In this document: one piece after another, positions 43,810 through 52,246 of the stretch
How the letters are laid out: every line of letters begins with the position of its first letter
How positions within the stretch are numbered: position 1 is the stretch's first letter
NCBI RefSeq assembly: GCF_000482325.1
Contig: NZ_AXVA01000026.1
Location: 17,991-81,990, forward strand
From: Bacillus sp. UNC438CL73TsuS30
GTDB lineage: Bacteria > Bacillota > Bacilli > Bacillales > Cytobacillaceae
Reading direction: 5' to 3'
Length of the DNA stretch: 64,000 bases
Translations under genes and position numbers: made by a program
The notes under the pieces: generated by a model
The model's input: the letters and a program-made list of their open reading frames with translations, nothing else
Database searches by the model: none
What the model was told of the DNA's origin: nothing

Positions 43810-43981
43810 GTAAGTCTACTTGCATTGATGCCAGCATCTTAATAGAATAGTGTCAGTTAGAGTAGACAACTCTCTTTAACTGGCGCTATATTATTTTATA
43901 AAAATTTTAATAGGCATGAATTGAATGACTGAACCTAGGTGTATCACAAGGGTTACTTGTTAACTGCAAATAGGGGATTTG

Positions 43982-44623
43982 ATGATGAAGAAAAAATTAA
44001 TCGTGGAGTTTATTGGTACTTATTTTCTTATTTTCGCAGGTACGGGAGCCGTTGTTATTGACGAATTGACCAAAAGCCTCACCCATGTAGGAATTGCATT
44101 AACGTTTGGTTTGGTTGTTATGGCACTCATCTATACATTCGGGCACATCTCTGGTGCTCACATTAATCCCGCAGTTACACTCGGCTTTTTGGTCAATGGG
44201 GATATTCAAATACTAGATGCGGTGTTCTATATTATTACTCAATTACTTGGCGGGATAATTGCAAGTGCAACTTTACTATTGCTATTTGGAAATGTTGCAC
44301 ATCTTGGGGCAACGCTTCCTCTTTATACTTGGCAACAATCTTTTGTTTTGGAATTCATACTTACTTTTGTATTTATGATGGTAATTTTCTGCTCTGCTGT
44401 TCATGGAAAAGCAGAAAAATCTTTTGCTGGTGTAGCAATTGGGGGAACAGTTGGACTGGAAGTTATGTTTGCAGGTCCGATCAGTGGTGCTTCCATGAAT
44501 CCTGCCCGCTCTTTTGGTCCTGCTGTTGTATCTGGAACCCTGGAACATTTATGGATCTACATTGTAGCTACTATATTAGGGGCTATTGTAGCAGCTTTCG
44601 TTTATAAAATGGTTCATGAATAA
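43982..44623 (+). CDS. MIP family channel (aquaporin-like)
   Basis: A 213-residue membrane protein with six helices and two NPA loops: GAHINPAVTLGF and GASMNPARSFGPAV. The second NPA followed by ARSFGPA and the short length suit an AqpZ-like water channel more than a glycerol facilitator (whose second loop has an Asp after NPAR). ATG 43982 follows AGGGG. The link to the neighbouring catabolic genes is unclear. Confidence 0.9.
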   Translation: MMKKKLIVEFIGTYFLIFAGTGAVVIDELTKSLTHVGIALTFGLVVMALIYTFGHISGAHINPAVTLGFLVNGDIQILDAVFYIITQLLGGIIASATLLLLFGNVAHLGATLPLYTWQQSFVLEFILTFVFMMVIFCSAVHGKAEKSFAGVAIGGTVGLEVMFAGPISGASMNPARSFGPAVVSGTLEHLWIYIVATILGAIVAAFVYKMVHE

Positions 44624-45062
44624 AAGAGTTTACTAAACCTGATGGGGTAGTACAAAGATTTTTGACAAAACATATGTTAATCCATATTACGGAAATGAAA
44701 AGTTGGTTTTTGATTTTCTGTACTCTAAGGAAGATTCGCTTTCATTTTTAATAAATCTTCTCTTTTAAAATATTTATTTCTTTAATATTGGTAGCGTCAG
44801 GAAAATGCGGAATTACAACGTTAAGCAGTATTATAATTTTGAACAAGCCATATTGGATAGTGAAAGTACCTATATAAACTAGATTAAGATATTATCTCGT
44901 TAGAAGTTTACCTTAATGGGACGCTTCTTGATTAACTGGCATTATTACGAAAATAAAACCAAATGAGATATTGAGATTTGACTGTTATAAGTAATCTGAA
45001 AAATCACACTTTTGCTTTAAAAAGGAATAAGTTTAGTAAAATAGTAGGAAGCAGGAATAAAC
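44624..45062. other. Intergenic region without recognised genes
   Basis: AT-rich sequence. All frames are broken and I see no tRNA, terminator with a T-run, or known repeat. It may contain the promoter of the Spo0E-like gene at 45063. Confidence 0.5.
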
Positions 45063-45272
45063 GTGATAGTGGCATTAGTAGACGTTGATGTGGATGCTCG
45101 TATCCACCAGTTAAAATCATTACTAGAAAAAACAGTTCAATCCCATCATTTCAATTTTCAACATCCTAACGTGTTAGAGATCAGTCAACAACTGGACATT
45201 CGCATTATCGATTTCATGAAAAAATCATTAAAATTAAAACAGTCCCAAACAGAAATATCTATCCCTGAATAA
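45063..45272 (+). CDS. Spo0E-like aspartyl-phosphate phosphatase (third copy)
   Basis: A 69-residue protein with the two-helix Spo0E pattern: IHQLKSLLEKTVQ, then HPNVLEISQQLDIRIIDFM with SQQLD in place of SQELD. It starts at GTG 45063 (or GTG 45069) behind AGGAAGCAGG. The Glu to Gln change at the signature is conservative, but activity is uncertain. Confidence 0.75.
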   Translation: MIVALVDVDVDARIHQLKSLLEKTVQSHHFNFQHPNVLEISQQLDIRIIDFMKKSLKLKQSQTEISIPE

Positions 45273-45427
45273 AAGGGATAGATATGAGGCAACTAGGGGG
45301 GTACTACCAACAAAACGCTGAAAACAAATTTGCTTGTCGAATTTTGTTTAGCGTATGTTTTTCCGTGAAATGTTGGTGAGACTCCTAGAGTCAAATGGAT
45401 TTAAAAATAGATATAATTGATTTATCA

Positions 45428-45478
45428 CCACACTAATTGATTAATTAATTACTAATCAATTGGAAACGCTTTAATATA
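45428..45478 (+). promoter_or_regulatory. Inverted repeat and cre-like site before MFS copy 1
   Basis: ATTGATTAATTAATTACTAATCAAT is a near-palindrome (positions split here only for description: ATTGATTAA ... CTAATCAAT). It is followed directly by TGGAAACGCTTTAA, a 12/14 match to the CcpA cre consensus. The same pair recurs before MFS copy 2 at 47540-47585. Confidence 0.55.
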
Positions 45479-45562
45479 TGGCTATTAGGTGAGGATTTGT
45501 TTAATTTATTTATTTTTTTTGGTTTAAATATCTGAAAATTCAAAAAAAGAGGGGAATTTCCG

Positions 45563-46936
45563 GTGAACGAACAAACCTATAAAATGGATGACGCTCCGCT
45601 AAATAAGTTTCATATTAGGATTACAGCACTGACCTTTGGTTCTAATTTTTCTGATGGATATGCTCTTGGGATCATTGGGATGGCCCTTAGTCTCCTTAGT
45701 CCACAAATGCATCTTGGTCCATTGTGGAATGGATTAATTGGAAGCTCAGCCTTAATTGGATTATTCTTTGGAAGCCTTTTGCTTGGCGGACTTTCTGATA
45801 AAATTGGCAGACAGAAAATCTTCTTATCCAATTTTGTCATTATTACAGTAGCATCTGCTTTACAATTTTTTGTAAATGATCCAGTCACGCTTTTCATCCT
45901 GCGGATCTTAATCGGTATTGCTCTTGGTGGGGATTATGCAGTGGGTTCTACTTTACTTGCGGAATTTGCACCGAGAAAGTACAGAGGCGTTCTATTATCA
46001 TCCTTAAATGTTTTATGGACAGTTGGTTATGTCCTTTCCAATGTTGTTGGATATTATCTTGGAAAGATGGGACCTGACTCTTGGCGCTGGATGCTTGTTA
46101 GTGCAGTGGTTCCTGCTGTAATTGTTTTAGTTATGCGTATTGGAACTCCTGAATCTCCAAGATGGCTTGTGAAAATGGGGAGAAAAGAAGAGGCAAGAGA
46201 AATCGTTAGAAAATATCTTGGTCCTAATGCAGTAATGGAGGAGAATATTTTGCAAGATGCAGCCACTCATTATGGGTTCAAGGATCTTTTCAACAAACAG
46301 CTTTGGAAACGCACTGCTTTTGGAGGTCTATTCTATGTATGTCAGGTCGTTCCTTACTTTGCTATTTATACTTTCCTCCCAACTATATTGGAAAAAATGG
46401 GCTTTGAAGAAACCTTTACGGTTGATATGCTATTAAATCTATTCCTTCTTGTTGGGGCAATCGCCGGATTATGGTGTACAGAAAAGCTCTCACGCCGCGG
46501 TTTTACCATTTATAGCTTTATTATCCTGACCGTTTCCTTATTTGTTCTAAGTCTCCTGCCAGCAGGATCGCACGGTTTTGCGATCATGGTGTTTGTCATC
46601 TTCACCTTTGTTATGTCTGCAGCTTCAAATCTAACAATCGTCTATCCGGCAGAATTATTCCCAACTGAAATTCGTGGAACTGGCGTTGGGGTAGTTACAG
46701 CGATAAGCCGTATCGGTTCAGCAATTGGAACATTCTTTTTGCCGATTAGTGTAAGCTCCTTTGGAATGACAACATCAATGATTGCAATGACAATTATCTT
46801 ATTGATTGGAACGGTTGTCTCGATTGCATGGGCACCAGAAACTAAATCACTTGGCTTGAATGAAGCGAGTGATCCAAATCTAAACGTTGCTATTAACATA
46901 AATGGAGAGGGGAACAGTGTTGAAGCAGGAAGATAA
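45563..46936 (+). CDS. MFS transporter, copy 1
   Basis: A 457-residue 12-helix major facilitator starting at GTG behind AGAGGGG. The signature loop GGLSDKIGRQKIF lies between helices 2 and 3, and PESPRWLVKMGRKEEARE precedes the central loop. This resembles sugar/aromatic acid-H+ symporters. It is about 95% identical by eye to copy 2 at 47676. The adjacent lyase genes suggest it imports the lyase substrate. The following lyase copy has decayed, so copy 1 may now be redundant. Confidence 0.92.
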   Translation: MNEQTYKMDDAPLNKFHIRITALTFGSNFSDGYALGIIGMALSLLSPQMHLGPLWNGLIGSSALIGLFFGSLLLGGLSDKIGRQKIFLSNFVIITVASALQFFVNDPVTLFILRILIGIALGGDYAVGSTLLAEFAPRKYRGVLLSSLNVLWTVGYVLSNVVGYYLGKMGPDSWRWMLVSAVVPAVIVLVMRIGTPESPRWLVKMGRKEEAREIVRKYLGPNAVMEENILQDAATHYGFKDLFNKQLWKRTAFGGLFYVCQVVPYFAIYTFLPTILEKMGFEETFTVDMLLNLFLLVGAIAGLWCTEKLSRRGFTIYSFIILTVSLFVLSLLPAGSHGFAIMVFVIFTFVMSAASNLTIVYPAELFPTEIRGTGVGVVTAISRIGSAIGTFFLPISVSSFGMTTSMIAMTIILLIGTVVSIAWAPETKSLGLNEASDPNLNVAININGEGNSVEAGR

Positions 46937-46981
46937 CATTCATTTCTTGGTCATACCAGAACATGTAGGGAGTAAGTAAGG

Positions 46982-47262
46982 AATGATTAGGAACGTATCA
47001 AATAAGCCCTTCAAAAAAAATACATGCAGTATCTGTTGGTGCTCCGTTGGAAAAAGAAGTTGTAAGAGCCATTCAATTCATGATTCTAGAGAATTTAGAA
47101 AATGGTTTATCTGGTGTAAAGTTAGCGACTTTAGAACTTTTAAGGTCGCTGCTCAATCACCAAATTGTTCCCTTTGCCCATGGAGAAGGGTCGGTTGGAT
47201 ATTTATCTCTGGAAGCCCATATGGCCTTAACTATTTATCCCTCCTTATCTAATGTAGAATAA
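46982..47262 (+). pseudogene. Ammonia-lyase family pseudogene (decayed copy of the gene at 49086)
   Basis: The start ATGATTAGGAACGTATCAAA matches that of the intact gene (ATGATTACTACGGAATCAAA). After about 12 codons an internal deletion of roughly 270 bases joins directly to SVGAPLEKEVVRAIQFMILE. The copy then follows the intact protein through GEGSVGYLSLEAHMAL and breaks off. It ends with unrelated TIYPSLSNVE. This is the partner of MFS copy 1 in the tandem duplication and also lacks the MIO triad. Confidence 0.9.
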
Positions 47263-47265
47263 ATT

Positions 47266-47440
47266 CTGTTATGGTTTAACGCTTTAATGGTAAGTATAGC
47301 AGCGACGGGGCAATTAACATATACACCATTTGTAGCCGACTATTCAAGATATCTTCCAAGCAAAGTTTGATTTTGGCTAGTTTTTGCAACTGCAATTATT
47401 GGAACAGGATTAGCGATTTGGGGGAATGGAAATTTTTATG
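47266..47440 (+). pseudogene. NCS1 (cytosine/purine) permease fragment
   Basis: From 47290 the frame reads VSIAATGQLTYTPFVADYS, RYLPSKV, stop, FWLVFATAIIGTGLAIWG. This is the conserved TYxPYVxDYSRYLP segment and following helix of NCS1 permeases, cut at both ends and carrying a stop. A permease gene once stood between the two duplicated units. Confidence 0.75.
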
Positions 47441-47519
47441 GGAAGGGATTTTTAAAAATAGCAATATTGTGCTAATATTTCGAAATATCCTCTAGAGTCA
47501 AATAATTTAAAAATAGATA

Positions 47520-47588
47520 TAATTGCTTTATCACACTAATTGATTAATTATTTACTAGTTTATTAATCAATTGGAAACGCTTTAATTG
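47520..47588 (+). promoter_or_regulatory. Inverted repeat and cre-like site before MFS copy 2
   Basis: ATTGATTAATTATTTACTAG, then TTTATTAATCAAT, is followed by TGGAAACGCTTTAA. The layout is the same as before copy 1 with an insertion of about 8 bases in the palindrome centre. The upstream CTAGAGTCAAAT ... AAAAATAGATATAATTG is also shared. Confidence 0.55.
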
Positions 47589-47675
47589 CTAGCTGTGGGG
47601 GAGGATTGAGTCGATACGTTTATTTTTTTGGAATTGGATATCTGAAAAATCAAAAATCAAAGAGGGGAATTTCCA

Positions 47676-49049
47676 GTGAACAAACAAACCTATAGGATGG
47701 ATGACGCTCCGCTAAATAAGTTTCATATAAAAATTACAGCACTAACCTTTGGTTCCAATTTTTCGGATGGATATGCTCTTGGAATCATTGGAATGGCCCT
47801 TAGTCTGCTTAGTCCGCAAATGCATCTTGGTCCATTGTGGAATGGATTAATTGGAAGCTCAGCCTTAATCGGATTATTCTTTGGAAGTCTTTTGCTTGGC
47901 GGACTTTCCGATAAAATTGGCAGACAGAAAATCTTCTTATCTAATTTTGTCATTATTACCATAGCTTCTGCTTTGCAATTTTTTGTGAATGATCCCGTCA
48001 CACTTTTCATACTAAGGATTTTAATCGGGATTGCTCTTGGCGGGGATTATGCAGTAGGTTCTACATTACTTGCTGAATTTGCACCAAGAAAGTACAGAGG
48101 TCTTCTATTATCATCCTTAAATGTTTTATGGACCGTTGGTTATGTGCTTTCCAATGTTGTAGGATATTATCTTGGAAAAATGGGACCTGACTCTTGGCGT
48201 TGGATGCTTGTGAGTGCAGTCGTTCCTGCTGTCATTGTTTTAGTAATGCGGATTGGAACTCCTGAATCTCCAAGATGGCTTGTGAAAATGGGTCGAAAAG
48301 AAGAGGCAAGAGAAATTGTGAAAAAATATATTGGTCCTCATGCCGTAATGGATGAAACGATTTCGCAAGATGCTGCCACCAATTATGGAATGAAGGATCT
48401 TTTCAACAAACATCTTTGGAAACGCACGGCATTTGGCGGCCTATTCTATGTATGTCAGGTAGTCCCATACTTTGCTATTTATACTTTCCTTCCGACCATT
48501 TTAGAGAAAATGGGCTTTGAAGAAACCTTTACGGTTGATATGCTGTTAAATCTATTCCTTCTTGTGGGTTCAATCGCAGGTTTATGGTGTACAGAAAAGC
48601 TCTCACGCCGCGGTTTTACCATTTATACCTTTATTATCCTAACAATTTCCTTATTTGTTCTAAGTCTTTTGCCAGCAGGATCGCATGGTTTTTCGATTAT
48701 GATTTTCGTCATTTTCACCTTTGTTATGGCGGCAGCTTCCAATTTAACTCTTGTTTACCCAGCAGAATTATTCCCAACGGAAATTCGTGGTACAGGCGTT
48801 GGGATGGTTACGGCAATCAGCCGAATCGGTTCAGCGATTGGAACATTCCTTTTGCCGATTAGTGTAAGTTCCTTTGGAATGACCACATCGATGATCGTTA
48901 TGTCCATTATCTTATTGATTGGTACCGTTGTCTCGATTTTCTGGGCACCTGAAACGAAATCACTTGGCTTGAATGAAGCGAGTGATCCAAATCTAGACGT
49001 TGCAATTAGTCTAAATGGAGAGGGAAAGAGTGTTGAAGCAGTCAAATAA
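47676..49049 (+). CDS. MFS transporter, copy 2
   Basis: A 457-residue 12-helix transporter, a tandem duplicate of the protein at 45563, with the same GTG start, ribosome site and upstream regulatory sequence. Differences cluster in the cytoplasmic loop (VKKYIGPHAVMDETISQD) and the C-terminus. It is followed after 36 bases by the intact lyase gene, so this unit is the functional transporter-enzyme pair. Confidence 0.93.
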   Translation: MNKQTYRMDDAPLNKFHIKITALTFGSNFSDGYALGIIGMALSLLSPQMHLGPLWNGLIGSSALIGLFFGSLLLGGLSDKIGRQKIFLSNFVIITIASALQFFVNDPVTLFILRILIGIALGGDYAVGSTLLAEFAPRKYRGLLLSSLNVLWTVGYVLSNVVGYYLGKMGPDSWRWMLVSAVVPAVIVLVMRIGTPESPRWLVKMGRKEEAREIVKKYIGPHAVMDETISQDAATNYGMKDLFNKHLWKRTAFGGLFYVCQVVPYFAIYTFLPTILEKMGFEETFTVDMLLNLFLLVGSIAGLWCTEKLSRRGFTIYTFIILTISLFVLSLLPAGSHGFSIMIFVIFTFVMAAASNLTLVYPAELFPTEIRGTGVGMVTAISRIGSAIGTFLLPISVSSFGMTTSMIVMSIILLIGTVVSIFWAPETKSLGLNEASDPNLDVAISLNGEGKSVEAVK

Positions 49050-49085
49050 CATTCATTTCTTGGTCATGAAAGGGGGAAATAAGGG

Positions 49086-50645
49086 ATGATTACTACGGAA
49101 TCAAATACCCGCCCAAAGGAAATAAAAAAAGTTACTTTGGGTGATGGAGATGTTTCCATAAATGAAATCATTGCTGTTGCTAGATATGATGCAGAGGTTT
49201 TATTTTCACAAGAATACTGCGACCAGGTCAATCTTTCGCGATCCGTCATTGAAAAGTTTTTGGAAGAAGAGCGGGTCATTTACGGGGTCACAACGGGATT
49301 TGGCAGTAATGTTACCCAAAATATCTCCGCTGAAGATGCCGAGACCCTTCAAAAAAATATCATTCGTTCTCATGCCGTTTCGGTTGGTGCTCCGTTGGAA
49401 AAAGAAGTGGTAAGAGCCATCCAATTCATGATTCTAGTGAACTTAGGGAATGGTTTTTCTGGTGTAAAGTTAGCGACTTTAGAACTTTTAAGGTCGCTGC
49501 TCAATCACCAAATTACTCCTTTTGCCCCTGGGGAAGGGTCAGTCGGGTATTTATCTCCAGAAGCCCATATGGCGTTAGTGTTAATAGGAGAAGGAAAAGC
49601 CTGGTATAATGGTGAGCTGATTCCCGGGAGTGAGGCGTTAGAAAAAGCTGGTTTACAGCCAGTATCATTAGGCTGTAAGGAAGGATTAGCCCTTACAAGT
49701 GGGACGACCTCGGTCACTGCTTTCGCCTCATTAGCACTCTATAACAGTATTCAGGTGACAAAAACAGCGGATATTGCTGGTGCGTTGTCTCTAGAAGCGT
49801 TAAAGGGAACCCTTAAAGCCTTTGATCCACGAACACATGAAGTTAAGAGACATGTTGAACAAGCTGGCACAGCTCGAAACATTGTAAAAATGCTGCAAGG
49901 CAGTGAGATTGCTGAAAAATATCAGGATTACCGATTACAGGATGCCCTTAGCCTAAGATGTATTCCTCAAGCCCATGGAGCTGTAAAAAAGGTTTTAAAA
50001 GATGCGGAATTTACCATATGTAATGAGATAAACTCATCAAGTGACAATCCACTGATTATTACAGAGAATCAGGGAGATGCCCTTATGGGAGGGAATTTCG
50101 ATGGAACGTTCGTCGGTATCTATGCGGATACGATGGCCATCGCAATGGCCAATCTAGCAAAGGTTTCAGAGAGAAGACTAGACCGTCTCGTTAACTATCA
50201 TGTAAGTGAACTTCCGAATTTTCTAGTAGCTAAACCAGGCTTAAATAGCGGTTATATGATTCCACAGTATACGGCAGCAGGGCTGCTGAATGAAATAAGG
50301 GTTCTTGCACATCCCGCAACGGTTGATAATACACCAACCTGTGCTAATCAGGAGGATGTTGTCAGTTTTGCTTATTTTGCCGCAAAAAAGGCCTATCAAG
50401 TTGCCAAAAAGCTGGAGAATATTTTAGGGCTTGAACTGATGGCAGCTGTCCAAGCGTTGGATTTTCATCGACCTCTAAAACCTTCACCCGTCAGCCAAAA
50501 GGTTTATAAGCTCATCAGGAGTGCGGTTCCAACGGTAGAAGAAGATCGATATTTCTATCCAGATATTCAATTTATTACCAACCTGATAAGTGAAGGAGAA
50601 ATCCTAAACGCTGTCGAATTAGTAATGGGAAAACTAGATTGGTAG
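49086..50645 (+). CDS. HAL/PAL-family lyase lacking the MIO triad (ergothionase-like candidate)
   Basis: A 519-residue protein of the aromatic amino acid ammonia-lyase superfamily, with AAAGGGGG before ATG. It keeps the loop tyrosine in VIYGVTTGFGS (about Y66), KEGLALTSGTTSVTA, QDALSLRCIPQAHGAV, SSDNPLI and MGGNFDG. The cofactor loop reads GSVGYLSPEAHMALVLIGEG where MIO enzymes have GSVGASGDLAPLAHxALVLIGEG: Ala-Ser-Gly is deleted and Tyr155 takes the next place. From memory, ergothionase (trimethylamine elimination from ergothioneine) is a MIO-free member of this fold. That makes a betaine-type substrate a reasonable but untested idea. Paired with MFS copy 2. Confidence 0.9.
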   Translation: MITTESNTRPKEIKKVTLGDGDVSINEIIAVARYDAEVLFSQEYCDQVNLSRSVIEKFLEEERVIYGVTTGFGSNVTQNISAEDAETLQKNIIRSHAVSVGAPLEKEVVRAIQFMILVNLGNGFSGVKLATLELLRSLLNHQITPFAPGEGSVGYLSPEAHMALVLIGEGKAWYNGELIPGSEALEKAGLQPVSLGCKEGLALTSGTTSVTAFASLALYNSIQVTKTADIAGALSLEALKGTLKAFDPRTHEVKRHVEQAGTARNIVKMLQGSEIAEKYQDYRLQDALSLRCIPQAHGAVKKVLKDAEFTICNEINSSSDNPLIITENQGDALMGGNFDGTFVGIYADTMAIAMANLAKVSERRLDRLVNYHVSELPNFLVAKPGLNSGYMIPQYTAAGLLNEIRVLAHPATVDNTPTCANQEDVVSFAYFAAKKAYQVAKKLENILGLELMAAVQALDFHRPLKPSPVSQKVYKLIRSAVPTVEEDRYFYPDIQFITNLISEGEILNAVELVMGKLDW

Positions 50646-50653
50646 GAATGTCT

Positions 50654-50712
50654 AGAATAATGGAAGCTTTTTTACTCATCTTCATTCGAGTAGAATAGCT
50701 TCTATTCTTTTT
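50654..50712 (+). terminator. Terminator after the MIO-less lyase
   Basis: A long imperfect stem, AGAATAATGGAAGCT with TACTC pairing to CGAGTA and AGCTTCTATTCT, is followed by TTTTT. Confidence 0.75.
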
Positions 50713-50725
50713 GGGGGCTTAGAAT

Positions 50726-51925
50726 ATGGTCGAGGAACTGACACAAATATCTTTTGCACAGCTACTGCTTTCAGGGACCTTTGTACACGTGGCACCTTTT
50801 GAAGTTTTGCAAGAAAAGTACGGCGTGAATATTCAGCCTAATATAGTGGTTTTAGTTTCGATGGATCGTTATCCGGATTTAGCTGACGGAAAACCGGTTG
50901 AATGGAAAATAAATGTTGGGCGGAAGCTTGTGGAACAATTAGATATCCTCTTACCTGTTCCATTTTTATGGGCATGGACAGAAGAGGGGGTTCTGGCGCT
51001 CTTACTGGATTTTCATGAGGTATCTACACAGGATAGAAAAAGGGAAATCCTTTTACTGGCTGAAGAGATTCAAAAAGGATCCGATCAAATTGGCATACAT
51101 GTATCAATTGGGATAGGGAATTTTTATGATGACCCAGTTTCTCTCATTTGTTCATTTGAAGAGGCAAAGAAATCAATGTCCGGAAGGTTTTTTCATGGGA
51201 ATAAATTAATTTTTCACACAGATATGAGAAAAAACATGGTGGAATCCTTAAAGATTCCTTTAACGAAAGAAAAGTCAGAACTATTTTCTATTGTTAGAAT
51301 TGGGCACACAGAAGGGGTTGTGACCCAAATGAAAGGAATCATGGAGAGGGTTGCTAAGATTTATAACTATAATGAAGAGGTTTTTAAATCTGAGGTCATT
51401 GATCTGCTCATGATGATGTCTAGAATTGTTTTAGAAGCCGGAGTAAGTCCGGTCGCGATATTGACCAACACGGCAAATGTCATTCAAGATCTCTATCATA
51501 CGATCCGATATGACAAATTTGTTATGAAGGTTTGTAAGTATGCAGAATGGTTAACCGAACAGGTAGAAAATATCAATATTGGTGATGTTTCACCCAATAT
51601 TAAACACGCGATTCGGTATATGAAAGAGAATCATCAAAAAGAAGTTTCTTTAGAAGATATCGCCCATTATTGTCACTTAAGCAGATATCATTTTAGCCAT
51701 CTTTTTAAAAAAGAAGTGGGAACCAGTGTCATGGATTTTTTTAATAAGCTGCGAATTGATAAATCCTTATTCTATTTAGAAAAGACAGACTCATCCGTGC
51801 AGGAAATTGCGAATCAAGTGGGTTTCGAGGATTCCAATTACTTTAGCCGATTATTTAAAAAATATATCCATTCGAGCCCAACCGAATATCGGCGATTAAT
51901 GAGTAATCGTAATAAGGGTGCTTGA
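50726..51925 (+). CDS. AraC-type transcriptional regulator without receiver domain
   Basis: A 399-residue protein. The middle part holds VSIGIGNFYDDPVSLICSFEEA, the same degenerate GGDEF-like module as in the regulator at 39163. Residues 290-395 are the AraC DNA-binding domain (VSLEDIAHYCHLSRYHFSHLF and SSVQEIANQVGFEDSNYFSRLF). The N-terminal receiver domain of the 39163 protein is missing. It lies just after the lyase terminator and probably controls the MFS-lyase unit upstream. The start ATG 50726 has a GGGGG site 8 bases before it. Confidence 0.88.
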   Translation: MVEELTQISFAQLLLSGTFVHVAPFEVLQEKYGVNIQPNIVVLVSMDRYPDLADGKPVEWKINVGRKLVEQLDILLPVPFLWAWTEEGVLALLLDFHEVSTQDRKREILLLAEEIQKGSDQIGIHVSIGIGNFYDDPVSLICSFEEAKKSMSGRFFHGNKLIFHTDMRKNMVESLKIPLTKEKSELFSIVRIGHTEGVVTQMKGIMERVAKIYNYNEEVFKSEVIDLLMMMSRIVLEAGVSPVAILTNTANVIQDLYHTIRYDKFVMKVCKYAEWLTEQVENINIGDVSPNIKHAIRYMKENHQKEVSLEDIAHYCHLSRYHFSHLFKKEVGTSVMDFFNKLRIDKSLFYLEKTDSSVQEIANQVGFEDSNYFSRLFKKYIHSSPTEYRRLMSNRNKGA

Positions 51926-52060
51926 CTGTTATTTAGATTATAATAAATCCAACTTTGTAATATTTTACTGGGTGTATACTAAAAAAATTAGTGAAAACGC
52001 CCTTACCTCCATAACTTATCAACATATTTTATAAGGAATAAAAAAGAGGAGGGCTACAAA

Positions 52061-52204
52061 ATGGATGGATATGGATACGGTGGATTTGGTGGCTGCGGTT
52101 GCGGCGGTTATGGCTACGGGGGTGTCGGTTGCGGCGGCGGTTTTGCATTAATTGTTGTATTGTTTATCTTGTTAATTATCGTTGGTGCAGTAATCTTTTA
52201 TTAA
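52061..52204 (+). CDS. YjcZ family sporulation peptide
   Basis: A 47-residue peptide with GAGGAGGG before ATG. The first half is almost only Gly, Tyr and Cys ([20 protein letters not shown]). The second half is one transmembrane helix ([20 protein letters not shown]). This layout is that of the YjcZ/YhzC-type small proteins made in sporulating Bacillus. Confidence 0.9.
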   Translation: MDGYGYGGFGGCGCGGYGYGGVGCGGGFALIVVLFILLIIVGAVIFY

Positions 52205-52215
52205 GTAAGAACACT

Positions 52216-52240
52216 AAAAAAGCCCTTAAAGGGCTTTTTT
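52216..52240 (+). terminator. Terminator after the YjcZ gene
   Basis: AAAAAGCCCTT / AAGGGCTTTTTT, a tight hairpin with a T-run. Confidence 0.9.
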
Positions 52241-52246
52241 GTTTGA

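Noticed and set aside
43850..43890. Terminator after the HbpS/GlcG-like gene
   Set aside because: GTCAGTTAGAG ... CTCTCTTTAACTGGC is a weak, interrupted inverted repeat without a T-run; not listed as a feature.
46983..47252. 89-codon ORF in the lyase pseudogene
   Set aside because: It is an out-of-frame reading of the decayed lyase copy; the true homology is in the frame reading SVGAPLEKEVVRAIQ.
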